Shown: positions 1-7,586 of the stretch, one piece after another
Position numbering within the stretch: position 1 is the first letter of the stretch
Layout of the letters: each line of letters begins with the position of its first letter
NCBI RefSeq assembly: GCF_030464365.1
Contig: NZ_VCYI01000012.1
Location: 1 to 64,000 of the forward strand
Source of the DNA: Methanoculleus methanifontis
Lineage (GTDB): Archaea; Halobacteriota; Methanomicrobia; Methanomicrobiales; Methanoculleaceae
Direction: 5' to 3'
DNA length: 64,000 bases
Notes under the pieces: model-generated
What the model saw: the letters and a program-made list of their open reading frames with translations, nothing else
Databases searched by the model: none
What the model was told of the DNA's origin: nothing
Program-made: the position numbers and the translations under genes

Positions 1-81
1 TCGACCGATGTGCGGCTTTGTTGGGGGGAGGTATTTCTGAACAATCTCCCAGAGATCATCGTCAATTTCCCGGAATGCCAT
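1..81 (-). CDS. IS5-like transposase, N-terminal fragment (runs off window)
   Basis: The reverse strand reads ATG at 81 and stays open to the window edge, giving 27 residues that begin MAFREIDDDLWEIVQKYLPP. This D/E-W-I-x-x-L-P-P pattern is typical of the N-terminal domain of IS5-family (DDE) transposases in methanogens. Only the start is visible, so catalytic residues cannot be judged. On the reverse strand a TATA-like stretch (tataattataag, near 108-119) lies just upstream. The terminal inverted repeat could not be delimited. Confidence 0.7.
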   Translation of the reverse strand, partial: MAFREIDDDLWEIVQKYLPPTKPHIGR

Positions 82-858
82 GATCCCCAGTTTTATCCGA
101 GGGGACTTATAATTATAGGATCACCTCTATCCCTCCACGTTTTTCTGATCTCACCATGAAGAGAAGACCAACAATTAATAAGGCATTTTTTTGTTTCAAG
201 AACATACAATCACATCCGGGTGATCAGGCAGTTTCTTGCCAATGGCCGTTTGCTCAAAAAGGCCAGGATTTGACCCATTCCGCTATCTTACTTACCGCAC
301 AAAAGAGTTTTGTTTTCCCCTTTTCCGTTTCTGCCAGTTGATTTGCCATTCGATTGGAATAACAGCGCAGATCACGATTATACGTCATTCTTTCCGTCCC
401 TTGAGCGTTTCACATACTCAGATCTCAAAAAACGGAATTGTTAGCAATTTTTCGGGAGGCTTGACGTATCGGGTGCGGAAATACCTTCGTTTTCAAAGAT
501 GAGGGACGTCTCGTGAATCATGGATGAATATCCCGGAGAATTAACACTATTTCGGCAAAAAACGCTGTAAATATCTCGGAAAAAGAAAAAAAACGCTTCC
601 CTAACAGTTTGCGCCTTGACCGAGAGAGGTTGAAGTCGCCTGCAAGCACAGCGTGGAAAAAATCTCGATTCGCAAGGTCAGCTGGATAACCGGTCATCAT
701 CAAGACCTGGTTGCCCGGTATCCAAGGTCGTCCTAAAATGCCTCTGCCAGGACGAGACTTCTCCAATAAGGTGTTTTAACAGGGTCCGGGACATTCCCCG
801 GGAATCCATTACAATTACAATGAATTAAACCCCCGCCCGACAAACCGATCAGGCACCT
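82..858. other. Gene-poor, AT-richer stretch beside the insertion element
   Basis: No convincing gene is seen in these 777 bases. The short open frames have no clear ribosome site or recognisable motif. Base composition is clearly lower in GC than in the neighbouring genes, fitting insertion-element flank or decayed DNA. The last 60 bases must hold the promoter of the FKBP gene at 859, but no strong TATA box stands out. Confidence 0.5.
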
Positions 859-1296
859 ATGGCACCCATACGAGACGGCGATACCCTGCTCCTGCACTTC
901 ACCAGCACCCGTCCCGACGGCGAGGTCTTCGAGGACACCCGGTCGGGCGAGCCGGCCCGGGTCACCCTCGGGGCGAACCAGATCAATCCCCTCTTCGAGG
1001 AGGCGCTGATCGGGAAAGAGCCGGGCGAGACGGTGACCGTGGCGCTGCCCCCGGAGAAGGCCTACGGGAAGTACCGCAAGCGGCTCGTGGTCACGATAAA
1101 ACGCACGAGGCTGAAACTCGACCACGAACCGGTAGTCGGGGAGTTCATCAGGGTCAGGGTGCTGGGGAAATCCTGCCTGGTGACCGTCCTCGACGTGGAC
1201 GAGAAGAGGATCACCGTCGACGCGAACCACCCCCTTGCGGGAGAGACGATCACCTACGCGATCACCGTCAAGGAGATCCTCCCCCGGGACGGCTGA
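859..1296 (+). CDS. FKBP-type peptidyl-prolyl cis-trans isomerase (SlyD-like)
   Basis: The 145-residue product opens with the FKBP signature (GDTLLLHFTSTRPDGEVFEDT at residues 7-27, then EEALIGKEPGETVTVALPPEKAYG). An inserted domain follows, and the FKBP fold closes with a strand containing HPLAGETITYAITV. This is the short archaeal SlyD-like architecture, which speeds proline isomerisation and also acts as a folding chaperone in the cytoplasm. No signal peptide is present. It stands alone between the transposon edge and the nucleotidase gene. Product family is secure; the substrate is unknown. Confidence 0.88.
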   Translation: MAPIRDGDTLLLHFTSTRPDGEVFEDTRSGEPARVTLGANQINPLFEEALIGKEPGETVTVALPPEKAYGKYRKRLVVTIKRTRLKLDHEPVVGEFIRVRVLGKSCLVTVLDVDEKRITVDANHPLAGETITYAITVKEILPRDG

Positions 1297-1444
1297 GCGG
1301 CTCTCCCGAACCACAGACCGCGGGACAGCACCCGCCGCGCCGGGCCGGGTGTGATCCCATCCGGCGGCATAACAGCCCTGTTTCCTCGTCCCCGCCAGGA
1401 CCTGTTCCGGCTGGTATTTATGCCGTCCGGAAAGACCTTTTTTC

Positions 1445-3127
1445 GTGCTACCCGGTTCATCCACACGCAGCAGATCGCCTCGACGGCAGGCGATCATCGG
1501 GTTACTTGTATTCCTGATCGTCGTTCTCACCCCCATCGCACTCTCTGGATACTTCTCCCCGGACCCCGAACCGGTGCACGTCAAGATCCTCGCGGTCAAC
1601 GACTTCCACGGACAACTGCCCAATGGGCAGAACCTCAACGGCGAGCCGGCCGGAAGCGCGCCGGTGCTTGCGTCGTACCTCAAATGCGCGACGGATGATG
1701 CAGGTGAGGCGGCCACGTTCATCGCGCTCCCCGGGGACGTCGTCGGGGCGTCGCCGCCCGAGTCCGGGCTGCTGCTGGACGAACCCGCCGTGCTCTTCTT
1801 CAACAGCCTCGCGGGCGACTGCCCGGAGATGATCGCGACCTTCGGCAACCACGAGTTCGACCGGGGAATGGACGAGCTGTTGCGGATGGTTCGCGGCGGG
1901 AACGGCAAGACGGCCATCACCCACCTGGCGGATCCCTACCCGGGCGCGGCAGCGGAATATGTCTCCTCGAACGTGGTCTGGAAGTCGAACGGCACCCTTC
2001 TCGCCGCCCCCTACACCATCCGCGACGCCGGCGGCGCAAAGATCGCGTTCATCGGTGCCACGACCATCGAGACGCCCTCGATCCAGAAGGCGATCAACAT
2101 CGAGGAAGTCCTCTTCGAAGACGAGACCGAGTCGATCAACCGCTACGTCCCTGAGATCCAGCAGCAGGGCGTGCATGCGATCGTCGTCCTCCTCCACGAG
2201 GGCGGAGAGCAGGAGCCCTACGACGGCCCGACTCGGGAGGGGGAGAACGTCACCGGCAGGGTCGCCGGGATCGTCGCCGGCCTTGATGCAGACGTGGACG
2301 TCGTCCTCTCCGGCCACACCCATCTCTTCACCAACGCCTACCTGGAGAACGCCGGCGGAAATCCGGTGCTGGTGACACAGGCGTACAGTTACAGCAGGGC
2401 GTTTTCCGACGTCGAGATCGTCATCGATCCCATCACCGGCGATGTCACCCGTGCGTCGGCGCGGATCGTCCCGGCGTACAAAAACGGCATCAGACCCGAC
2501 CCGGAGACGCTGTCACTGCTTGAGGCCTGCGAAGTGGCGGTCGAACCGCTGACAGGCCGGGTTATAACGACTACGTCTGCAGAGATCACGCGGTCACAGA
2601 CCGACGCCGGCGAATCCGCGCTCGGCAACCTCGTTGCCGACGGCCAGCGGGCAGCGATGAACGCCGATATCGCGTTCATTACCACCGGCTCACTCCGGGC
2701 GGAGATCGCGAAAGGGAACGTCACCTGGGGCGACCTTTATGCGGTGCAGCCGTTCTCTTCGACCGTGTTCTCGATGGCCCTGACGGGAGAACAGGTCCGG
2801 GACGCGCTGGAACGGCAGTGGGAGGCCCCGCTGCCGCCTCACAACCTCGCCGTATCGGGGTTAACGTACTCTTTCGACGAGAGAAAGCCCGTGGGCCACA
2901 GGATCGTCGAGGTCAGAGTGAACGGCACCGCGCTCGACCCGAACGCGAGGTATACGGCAGCGATGGTCGATTTCCTCGCGACCGGCGGTGACCGGTATAC
3001 CGTCTTTGAGAACGGAACGGATATCGTCAACGGACCGTTCGACATCGACGCACTGGTCGCGTACATGGAGTCCCTTTCAGAGCCGGTGGAGATGGAGCCG
3101 GAGGGGAGGATCGCGAAGGTCGCGTGA
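1445..3127 (+). CDS. Membrane-anchored or secreted bifunctional metallophosphatase / 5'-nucleotidase
   Basis: The 560-residue product starts at GTG and has an N-terminal hydrophobic segment (residues 17-33), indicating export or a signal anchor. The N-terminal calcineurin-like metallophosphatase domain shows the metal-binding motifs NDFHGQ (about 51-56), GDVVGASPPESG, GNHEFDRG, LLHEGG and SGHTH. The C-terminal 5'-nucleotidase domain carries GESALGNLVADGQRAAM and TTGSLRAEI. UshA-type enzymes release phosphate from extracellular nucleotides and UDP-sugars. A TATA-like tatttatg near 1414-1421 may be the promoter. Further in-frame starts exist, so the exact N-terminus is uncertain. Confidence 0.85.
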   Translation: MLPGSSTRSRSPRRQAIIGLLVFLIVVLTPIALSGYFSPDPEPVHVKILAVNDFHGQLPNGQNLNGEPAGSAPVLASYLKCATDDAGEAATFIALPGDVVGASPPESGLLLDEPAVLFFNSLAGDCPEMIATFGNHEFDRGMDELLRMVRGGNGKTAITHLADPYPGAAAEYVSSNVVWKSNGTLLAAPYTIRDAGGAKIAFIGATTIETPSIQKAINIEEVLFEDETESINRYVPEIQQQGVHAIVVLLHEGGEQEPYDGPTREGENVTGRVAGIVAGLDADVDVVLSGHTHLFTNAYLENAGGNPVLVTQAYSYSRAFSDVEIVIDPITGDVTRASARIVPAYKNGIRPDPETLSLLEACEVAVEPLTGRVITTTSAEITRSQTDAGESALGNLVADGQRAAMNADIAFITTGSLRAEIAKGNVTWGDLYAVQPFSSTVFSMALTGEQVRDALERQWEAPLPPHNLAVSGLTYSFDERKPVGHRIVEVRVNGTALDPNARYTAAMVDFLATGGDRYTVFENGTDIVNGPFDIDALVAYMESLSEPVEMEPEGRIAKVA

Positions 3128-3149
3128 AAGGGTCGCCAGCCTGCCCAAT

Positions 3150-3159
3150 CTATAAATAA
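3150..3159 (+). promoter_or_regulatory. TATA box of the ferritin-like gene
   Basis: The sequence ctataaataa lies about 37-46 bases before the ATG at 3196, a good archaeal box A giving a short leader. A GGAGGT ribosome site at 3182-3187 sits eight bases before the ATG. Confidence 0.65.
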
Positions 3160-3195
3160 CGCCTCTTCCCATGAGCCCCCCGGAGGTCATCTGAC

Positions 3196-3510
3196 ATGCC
3201 CGAATTTGCCCAACCGTTCTCCGGGAACCGTATGGAACGCAAACTGGACAGGGGAGAACTCATCCGGACAATCCGGTTCTCGATCGCCGCCGAGTATGAG
3301 GCGATCCAGTTCTACAACCAGATCGCAGAATCGACCGACGATCCGCTGGTCCAGAAGGTGATGCGCGATATCGCGGACGAGGAGAAAGAGCATGCAGGAG
3401 AGTTCCTGCGACTTCTCCGGGAGATTGAGCCCGGCGAAGAGGAGTTCTACCAGCACGGCTACGAAGAAGTCGAGGAGATGATCGAGGAGTTGAAGAAAGG
3501 CGGGAAGTGA
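3196..3510 (+). CDS. Small ferritin-like / rubrerythrin-family protein
   Basis: The 104-residue protein is almost all helical. It carries two carboxylate-histidine motifs of ferritin-like diiron proteins: EYEAIQFYNQIAE (about 33-45) and DEEKEHAGEFLRLL (about 61-74). Only one pair of helices is present, as in encapsulin-associated ferritins and related half-ferritins, which dimerise to build one metal site. The C-terminus is highly acidic then Lys-rich. GGAGGT at 3182 fixes the start at 3196. No encapsulin gene is next to it here. Likely role is iron oxidation, storage or peroxide defence; the exact activity is inferred. Confidence 0.75.
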   Translation: MPEFAQPFSGNRMERKLDRGELIRTIRFSIAAEYEAIQFYNQIAESTDDPLVQKVMRDIADEEKEHAGEFLRLLREIEPGEEEFYQHGYEEVEEMIEELKKGGK

Positions 3511-3528
3511 TTCCGGCGGGAATTTGTG

Positions 3529-3565
3529 GGGGTTGCCGGCGATCGCATCCGGCGCCGGCAACCCC
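3529..3565 (+). terminator. Perfect 13-bp hairpin after the ferritin-like gene
   Basis: ggggttgccggcg (3529-3541) pairs perfectly with cgccggcaacccc (3553-3565) around an 11-base loop, 18 bases after the stop at 3510. No T-run follows, so it may be an RNA-stabilising or processing structure rather than a classical terminator. Confidence 0.5.
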
Positions 3566-3651
3566 GCCCGTCAGGGCCGGCCGTCACGGCGCTTCCCGCA
3601 AATGCATACACTCAGATACGACTTCGAGTGAAACTTCAGCGATGGAGCCTC

Positions 3652-3850
3652 ATGGGGCGCTACGACATCGTCATCTTCGACGAGATCCCCTGGTAGGGGC
3701 GCGGTCCTTGAGGCGCATACGGTGCTCCACGCCGACGATCCGGACGACCTGGACTTCTGGCTGTATCGCCAGCGTGCCGTCTGGCGCGACATGAAGCGCC
3801 GGCAGATGTCGGTCTCGCACGGCGATCTGCTCCACCGCATCCGGTTGTGA
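3652..3850 (+). pseudogene. Frameshifted remnant resembling an MNT nucleotidyltransferase (antitoxin-like) protein
   Basis: From ATG 3652 the frame reads MGRYDIVIFDEIPW and then a stop at 3694. The continuation lies in another frame and reads GAVLEAHTVLHADD, then DLDFWLYRQRAVWRDMKR to a stop at 3848-3850. The joined product resembles the C-terminal half of minimal nucleotidyltransferases of HEPN/MNT toxin-antitoxin pairs (D-I-V-I-F at the third catalytic Asp). The GS-x10-D-x-D half is missing upstream, and no HEPN partner is adjacent. The family call is tentative; the broken frame is seen directly. Confidence 0.4.
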
Positions 3851-3859
3851 CCGCCTCCG

Positions 3860-4552
3860 CTACTCCGGGGGCACCCCGGCCACGCCGTTTACCGGCAGAG
3901 AGAAGACGATGGCTCCGGCATCGGTATGCGGCCCTGCCCGGGTGGCGATCGCTTCCATGATGCCGCACTTTGACTCGCTCCCGGTGAGAATCAGGATCAG
4001 ATCCTTCTCGGGCAGGATGGGCGCCCCAAAGAACTCCTCCATGTTCTCGAAATCGATACCGCGTGCCGGGATGATGGTCCCTCCCGTAGCGTTCGCGCTC
4101 TTCGCCGCCTCCATCACAACGTCCGAGAAACCCTGGTTTGCAACCGCTATGACCAGATCGTGACGCATACTCAGTTCCATGGATCGTCTGCCCTCCCCTC
4201 CCCGCGACGAGCCCCGCAGGTAATCCACTGTTCTTGCACCGCAGACGCTCCCCATGGGCACTGTAAAGGCGATGCCGCGACCGGGCCTTTCCAGTCTCAG
4301 TTCGTCGCGTATCTTCGCAAGCAGACTGTTTGACGATTCCGGGGGCATCGTGCTGATGAGGATCGTCTTCTCGGTCTCGCCCAACCCCAGATAACTCATA
4401 ATTCTTGAATCCGCCGTGCCCCTTCCCCGGGTCAGGAGATTGAATGTCCCACTCTCACCCTTAAAGAGGTTCATTATCGTTTCATCCAGCTCACGGTCGA
4501 AGATGGTGATCATCACCACCAACGGCCCGCCCGCTGAGGTCTCATCCAGCAT
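3860..4552 (-). CDS. Tandem PII-like protein partnered with DUF1538 transporter
   Basis: The 230-residue soluble protein shows two similar halves of about 110 residues. Each has a beta-alpha-beta pattern like PII/CutA ferredoxin-like folds (VVMITIFDRELDETIMNLFK in the first, HDLVIAVANQGFSDVVMEAA in the second). It starts 15 bases after the stop of the DUF1538 membrane gene, so the two form an operon. PII proteins bind nucleotides or small metabolites and gate partner transporters, and pairing with DUF1538 suggests the same here. The canonical T-loop is not obvious. The ligand is unknown. Confidence 0.7.
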   Translation of the reverse strand: MLDETSAGGPLVVMITIFDRELDETIMNLFKGESGTFNLLTRGRGTADSRIMSYLGLGETEKTILISTMPPESSNSLLAKIRDELRLERPGRGIAFTVPMGSVCGARTVDYLRGSSRGGEGRRSMELSMRHDLVIAVANQGFSDVVMEAAKSANATGGTIIPARGIDFENMEEFFGAPILPEKDLILILTGSESKCGIMEAIATRAGPHTDAGAIVFSLPVNGVAGVPPE

Positions 4553-4567
4553 TCCCGTCCCCGTTTC

Positions 4568-6082
4568 TCACAGGTCGATGATTTCTACATCCTCTATATC
4601 AAAGGTTGCCCTCTTCGCCGTGGCTCTGGCCCGCCGCACCTTCATCCTGTAGAACAACCCCATCACCTGCACGGTGATCAGCGGCACCATGGCCACCACG
4701 GCAATGATCCCGAAGGCTTCGGTCAACACGTTGCCGCCCAGAGCTTCGGAAACCCCCATGGTAAACGGAAGCAGGAATGCGACCACCATGGTGCCTGCGG
4801 CAATGCCACCGGAATCAAACGCGATTGCAATGAAGATCTGGGGCGCAAATAATGTCAGTGCCAGGGCAACAGCATAGCCCGGCAACAGGAACAGCCAGAT
4901 CTCAATGCCAGTCAGGACGCGAACCATGACGAGCATCAGCGCGACTCCTACGCTTACAGAGAGGCCCAGCATCATGATCCGGCGTGAGATCGCGCCGTGA
5001 GTGATCTCATCGATCTGGTTGACGAGGATCTGCACAGGGGGTTCCGCAGCAACGATGAAAAAGCCGATGACGGCACCGAGCGGGACCAGGATCCAGTTGT
5101 ACGGCAGAGACGAGAGGGCATGGCCCAGGTATGTTCCGGCAGGTACGAAACCTATGTTCACTCCGGTCAGAAAGACCGTCAGCCCGAAGAGGATGTAGAC
5201 GATCCCCACGCCGATCCGGATCAACTGGGTTCTGGGGAGTTTCAGGCGCACCACCTGGTATATCCCAAAGATTACCACGATGGGTAGCAGAATCAGCGAG
5301 ACTTCCCCGAAGAACTGGAACAGCCCTCCGGCATACAGGCTCGCGAGTTCTGCCGTGCCGCTCACCGTGGCGGCGGATTCAGAGGCGTGGCCGGTACCGG
5401 CGGGGTCAAAGAACAAACCCATTATCAGGACCGCGAGAATCGGCCCAATTGAACAGATGGCGGTGAGCCCGAAGCTGTCTTCAGACCTCTTCTCCCCGCG
5501 GACCGCTGAGATGCCGGCCCCCATTGCAAGGATAAAGGGCACGGTGATGGCGCCTACAGTAACCCCGCTCGAATCAAAGGCTACGGCCAGATAGTCCAGC
5601 CCGGTGAGCGTGGCCAGGATAAGGACCAGGGAGTACAGGACGACGAACATATACGATAGCCGGACCTGGAAGAGGATCCGGAGCACGGCGAGGACCAGAA
5701 AGATACCCACACCGAAGGCCACCGTGGTCACAAAAATGGGATCGGGCACGGCGGCGATCTGCCGGCTCAGTACCTGCAGGTCAGGCTCTGCGACCGTTAA
5801 GACCGCCCCCAGCATGAAACAGGTGAGGATGATCAGCCGGACGTTGCGAGATTCGGTCAGTTTTGAACCTATCAACTCCCCCATCGGCATCACGGCCACA
5901 TCAGCACCAAGCGTGAAGGCACTCATGCCGACAATGAGCATAACGGCGCCTGTTGCAAAGAGCATCAGCGTCCCCGGGGGCATGGGAGCCAGGGTTAGAT
6001 GGAGCAGTAAGACGATGCCGAAGATCGGCAGAACCGATCGCAGCGACTCCTTGAGTTTTTCAAGCAGAACGTGTGACATCAT
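4568..6082 (-). CDS. DUF1538 integral membrane protein, predicted transporter
   Basis: The product of about 504 residues is very hydrophobic, with at least ten membrane segments. It has two homologous halves, each with the DUF1538 pattern (GADVAVMPMGELIGSKLTES in the first; IAFDSGGIAAGTMVVAFLLP in the second; the first half repeats DSSGVTVGAITVPFILAMGAG). An open frame extends to 6166, but the ATG at 6082 (or 6079) is preferred: GGAG lies just before it and the extra residues are hydrophilic and unlike the family. The downstream PII-like gene is probably its cytoplasmic regulator. Substrate unknown. Confidence 0.78.
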   Translation of the reverse strand: MMSHVLLEKLKESLRSVLPIFGIVLLLHLTLAPMPPGTLMLFATGAVMLIVGMSAFTLGADVAVMPMGELIGSKLTESRNVRLIILTCFMLGAVLTVAEPDLQVLSRQIAAVPDPIFVTTVAFGVGIFLVLAVLRILFQVRLSYMFVVLYSLVLILATLTGLDYLAVAFDSSGVTVGAITVPFILAMGAGISAVRGEKRSEDSFGLTAICSIGPILAVLIMGLFFDPAGTGHASESAATVSGTAELASLYAGGLFQFFGEVSLILLPIVVIFGIYQVVRLKLPRTQLIRIGVGIVYILFGLTVFLTGVNIGFVPAGTYLGHALSSLPYNWILVPLGAVIGFFIVAAEPPVQILVNQIDEITHGAISRRIMMLGLSVSVGVALMLVMVRVLTGIEIWLFLLPGYAVALALTLFAPQIFIAIAFDSGGIAAGTMVVAFLLPFTMGVSEALGGNVLTEAFGIIAVVAMVPLITVQVMGLFYRMKVRRARATAKRATFDIEDVEIIDL

Positions 6083-6359
6083 CTCCACTCCGTCGAATCG
6101 TTGCGGCTCGGTACACCGGGCCCGACCGAAACGCATCTCCTCTCCGGCAAATCTGGCATATAACATTGGGCAGCGTGGCCTGAGGTCGGGTGCCGACCTG
6201 TTCTGGCTTCTGCCCCGGCTCAGAGGCCTGACGGGACGCCCGGCCGTTCTCGCGGGATGTCGCGGGTGAGGAAATGGAGCACGGCATAGCGAGTTCTATC
6301 GGCACGGCTATGGGGGATAATGGAGGAATTGAAGGCCGGGAAGTGATCTCCCCTTCCCG

Positions 6360-6536
6360 TCACCTGATCCTGCAGGACTCGTCGTAGGATTTTTTACAGT
6401 CCGGGCAGAGTGTCCGGGCTTTCTCGAGGTCAGGGTAGTTCTCTTCGGTGATCTCGTCGCAGGCCGCCCCGCAGATCTCGCACCAGTACTCCTTTGTTTC
6501 CTCTTTCTCTTCGCCCTTTATGCTGCGCTTTGTCAT
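6360..6536 (-). CDS. 58-residue zinc-ribbon protein
   Basis: The reverse strand encodes a 58-residue protein starting MTKRSIKGEEKEETKEYWCE, with two CxxC knuckles (WCEICGAAC and LCPDCKKSYDESC) separated by about 23 residues. GGAGGG at about 6546-6551 on the complement, nine bases before the ATG, supports translation. The N-terminus is highly charged. Such mini zinc ribbons often bind nucleic acid or protein partners; no function can be assigned. It lies 34 bases downstream of the SDR gene on the same strand and may be co-transcribed. Confidence 0.7.
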   Translation of the reverse strand: MTKRSIKGEEKEETKEYWCEICGAACDEITEENYPDLEKARTLCPDCKKSYDESCRIR

Positions 6537-6570
6537 GTTACTCTCCCTCCAGGCGGGTGCCTGCTCTCCT

Positions 6571-7419
6571 TCATCGGGGATATGCTTTCGGGTCGGCCCA
6601 CTGCACCGCCCCGGTAAGGCTGCTTCCCGTCTCCCAGAACCGCTCCTGAACCGCTTGATCGAGGGCGAGAGACGACGGTTGGGTCCACCGGGTCTCCTCG
6701 AAGTATCCGCCGTTCATCGTCCCGGTGTCGGGGGAGGTTGCGAGGTACGTCTCCACCTCCGCCCCATGTTCCGGCGAACCGCCTTCGTTCCCGCCGCGGG
6801 TGTAGGCCCGGAGGAGTTTTGTGTTGATCACCCCCGGGTGGAGGGAGTTCGCCGTCACCCCTGTCCCCTCGAGCATCCGGGCGAGCTGAGCAGTGAAGGC
6901 GATGACGCCTACTTTCGATACAGCGTAGACATCGTAGGGATCGTAGTTCGGGAATCCCGGGAGGTTTCTCCAGTCGATCGACCCCACGCTCCGGTGAGCG
7001 ATCGACGCGACGTTGACGATCCGTGCCGGGGCGCTTCTCATGAGAAGCGGAAGGAGTTCGTGGGTGAGCAGGAACTGTGAAAGAAAGTTCACGGCGAACG
7101 TCGTCTCGATCCCACCGGGAGCGACCTCACGCTCCGGCATAAAGACCCCGGCGTTGTTGACGAGAACGTCGAGCCGGTCGTACGTCCCGGTAATCTCCTC
7201 CGCGAGATTTCTGACCCGTTCCTGCACCGAAAGGTCGGTGATGAAGAGATCGAGCAGGTCAGAGCCGGTGGCGGCCTCCAGTTCCGCGAGGACGCTCTGG
7301 CCTTTCTCAGGGTCTCTGCCGTGGAGCAGCACGCGGTGGCCCTGGCGGGAGAACGCGTGTGCGGCCGCCTTCCCGATACCGTCGGTCGAGCCCGTGACAA
7401 GGATGGTCTGCTCTGCCAT
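6571..7419 (-). CDS. Short-chain dehydrogenase/reductase (SDR)
   Basis: The 282-residue product has the classical SDR cofactor motif TGSTDGIG (residues 9-16), the NNAG motif (NNAGVFMPERE), an active-site Ser in IVNVASIAHRS and the catalytic YAVSK (Tyr, Lys). The closest architecture is the retinol-dehydrogenase/WW-oxidoreductase-like group acting on lipophilic alcohols or ketones with NAD(P)H. The start at 7419 (MAEQTILVTG) is chosen because the Rossmann fold begins there; the frame is open further upstream without a motif. It is divergent from the acyl-CoA synthetase gene and shares a 167-base intergenic region rich in repeats. The substrate is not known. Confidence 0.87.
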   Translation of the reverse strand: MAEQTILVTGSTDGIGKAAAHAFSRQGHRVLLHGRDPEKGQSVLAELEAATGSDLLDLFITDLSVQERVRNLAEEITGTYDRLDVLVNNAGVFMPEREVAPGGIETTFAVNFLSQFLLTHELLPLLMRSAPARIVNVASIAHRSVGSIDWRNLPGFPNYDPYDVYAVSKVGVIAFTAQLARMLEGTGVTANSLHPGVINTKLLRAYTRGGNEGGSPEHGAEVETYLATSPDTGTMNGGYFEETRWTQPSSLALDQAVQERFWETGSSLTGAVQWADPKAYPR

Positions 7420-7459
7420 ATGCAGCCCGGGTGTATCCCCCTCCCTATTTGAACATGGC

Positions 7460-7575
7460 GGTGCGCAGTATTGGTGCGCCCCACGGCAGGCCTTCCGCCC
7501 TGACGCACCACAATAGGGGCAGCTGATCAGTCTTCGGTGCGTCAAGAATCAAAAAGGTGATATGTTGCACCACAA
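7460..7575. promoter_or_regulatory. Cluster of GGTGCG/CGCACC motifs between SDR and RHH-acyl-CoA synthetase genes
   Basis: Copies of one motif fill the divergent intergenic region: ggtgcgc at 7460 and 7473 (direct, 13 bases apart); tgacgcacc at 7501-7509 and its exact inverse ggtgcgtca at 7536-7544; gcaccacaa at 7505-7513 repeated at 7567-7575. Ribbon-helix-helix proteins bind short inverted or direct repeats of this size. Since the downstream product carries an RHH domain, these are good candidates for its own operators, possibly controlling both genes. Binding is inferred. Confidence 0.5.
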
Positions 7576-7586
7576 ACCTATACTGC

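Noticed and set aside
518-766. 82-residue minus frame containing QVLMMTGYPADLA, faintly like a response-regulator strand
   Set aside because: Too short, no phosphoacceptor Asp or conserved Lys, no ribosome site; chance similarity is more likely.
733-1920. 395-residue open frame on the minus strand across the FKBP and nucleotidase genes
   Set aside because: It is opposite two well-supported genes; composition is Arg/Ser/Pro-rich, as expected for the shadow of high-GC coding DNA, and no motif is present.
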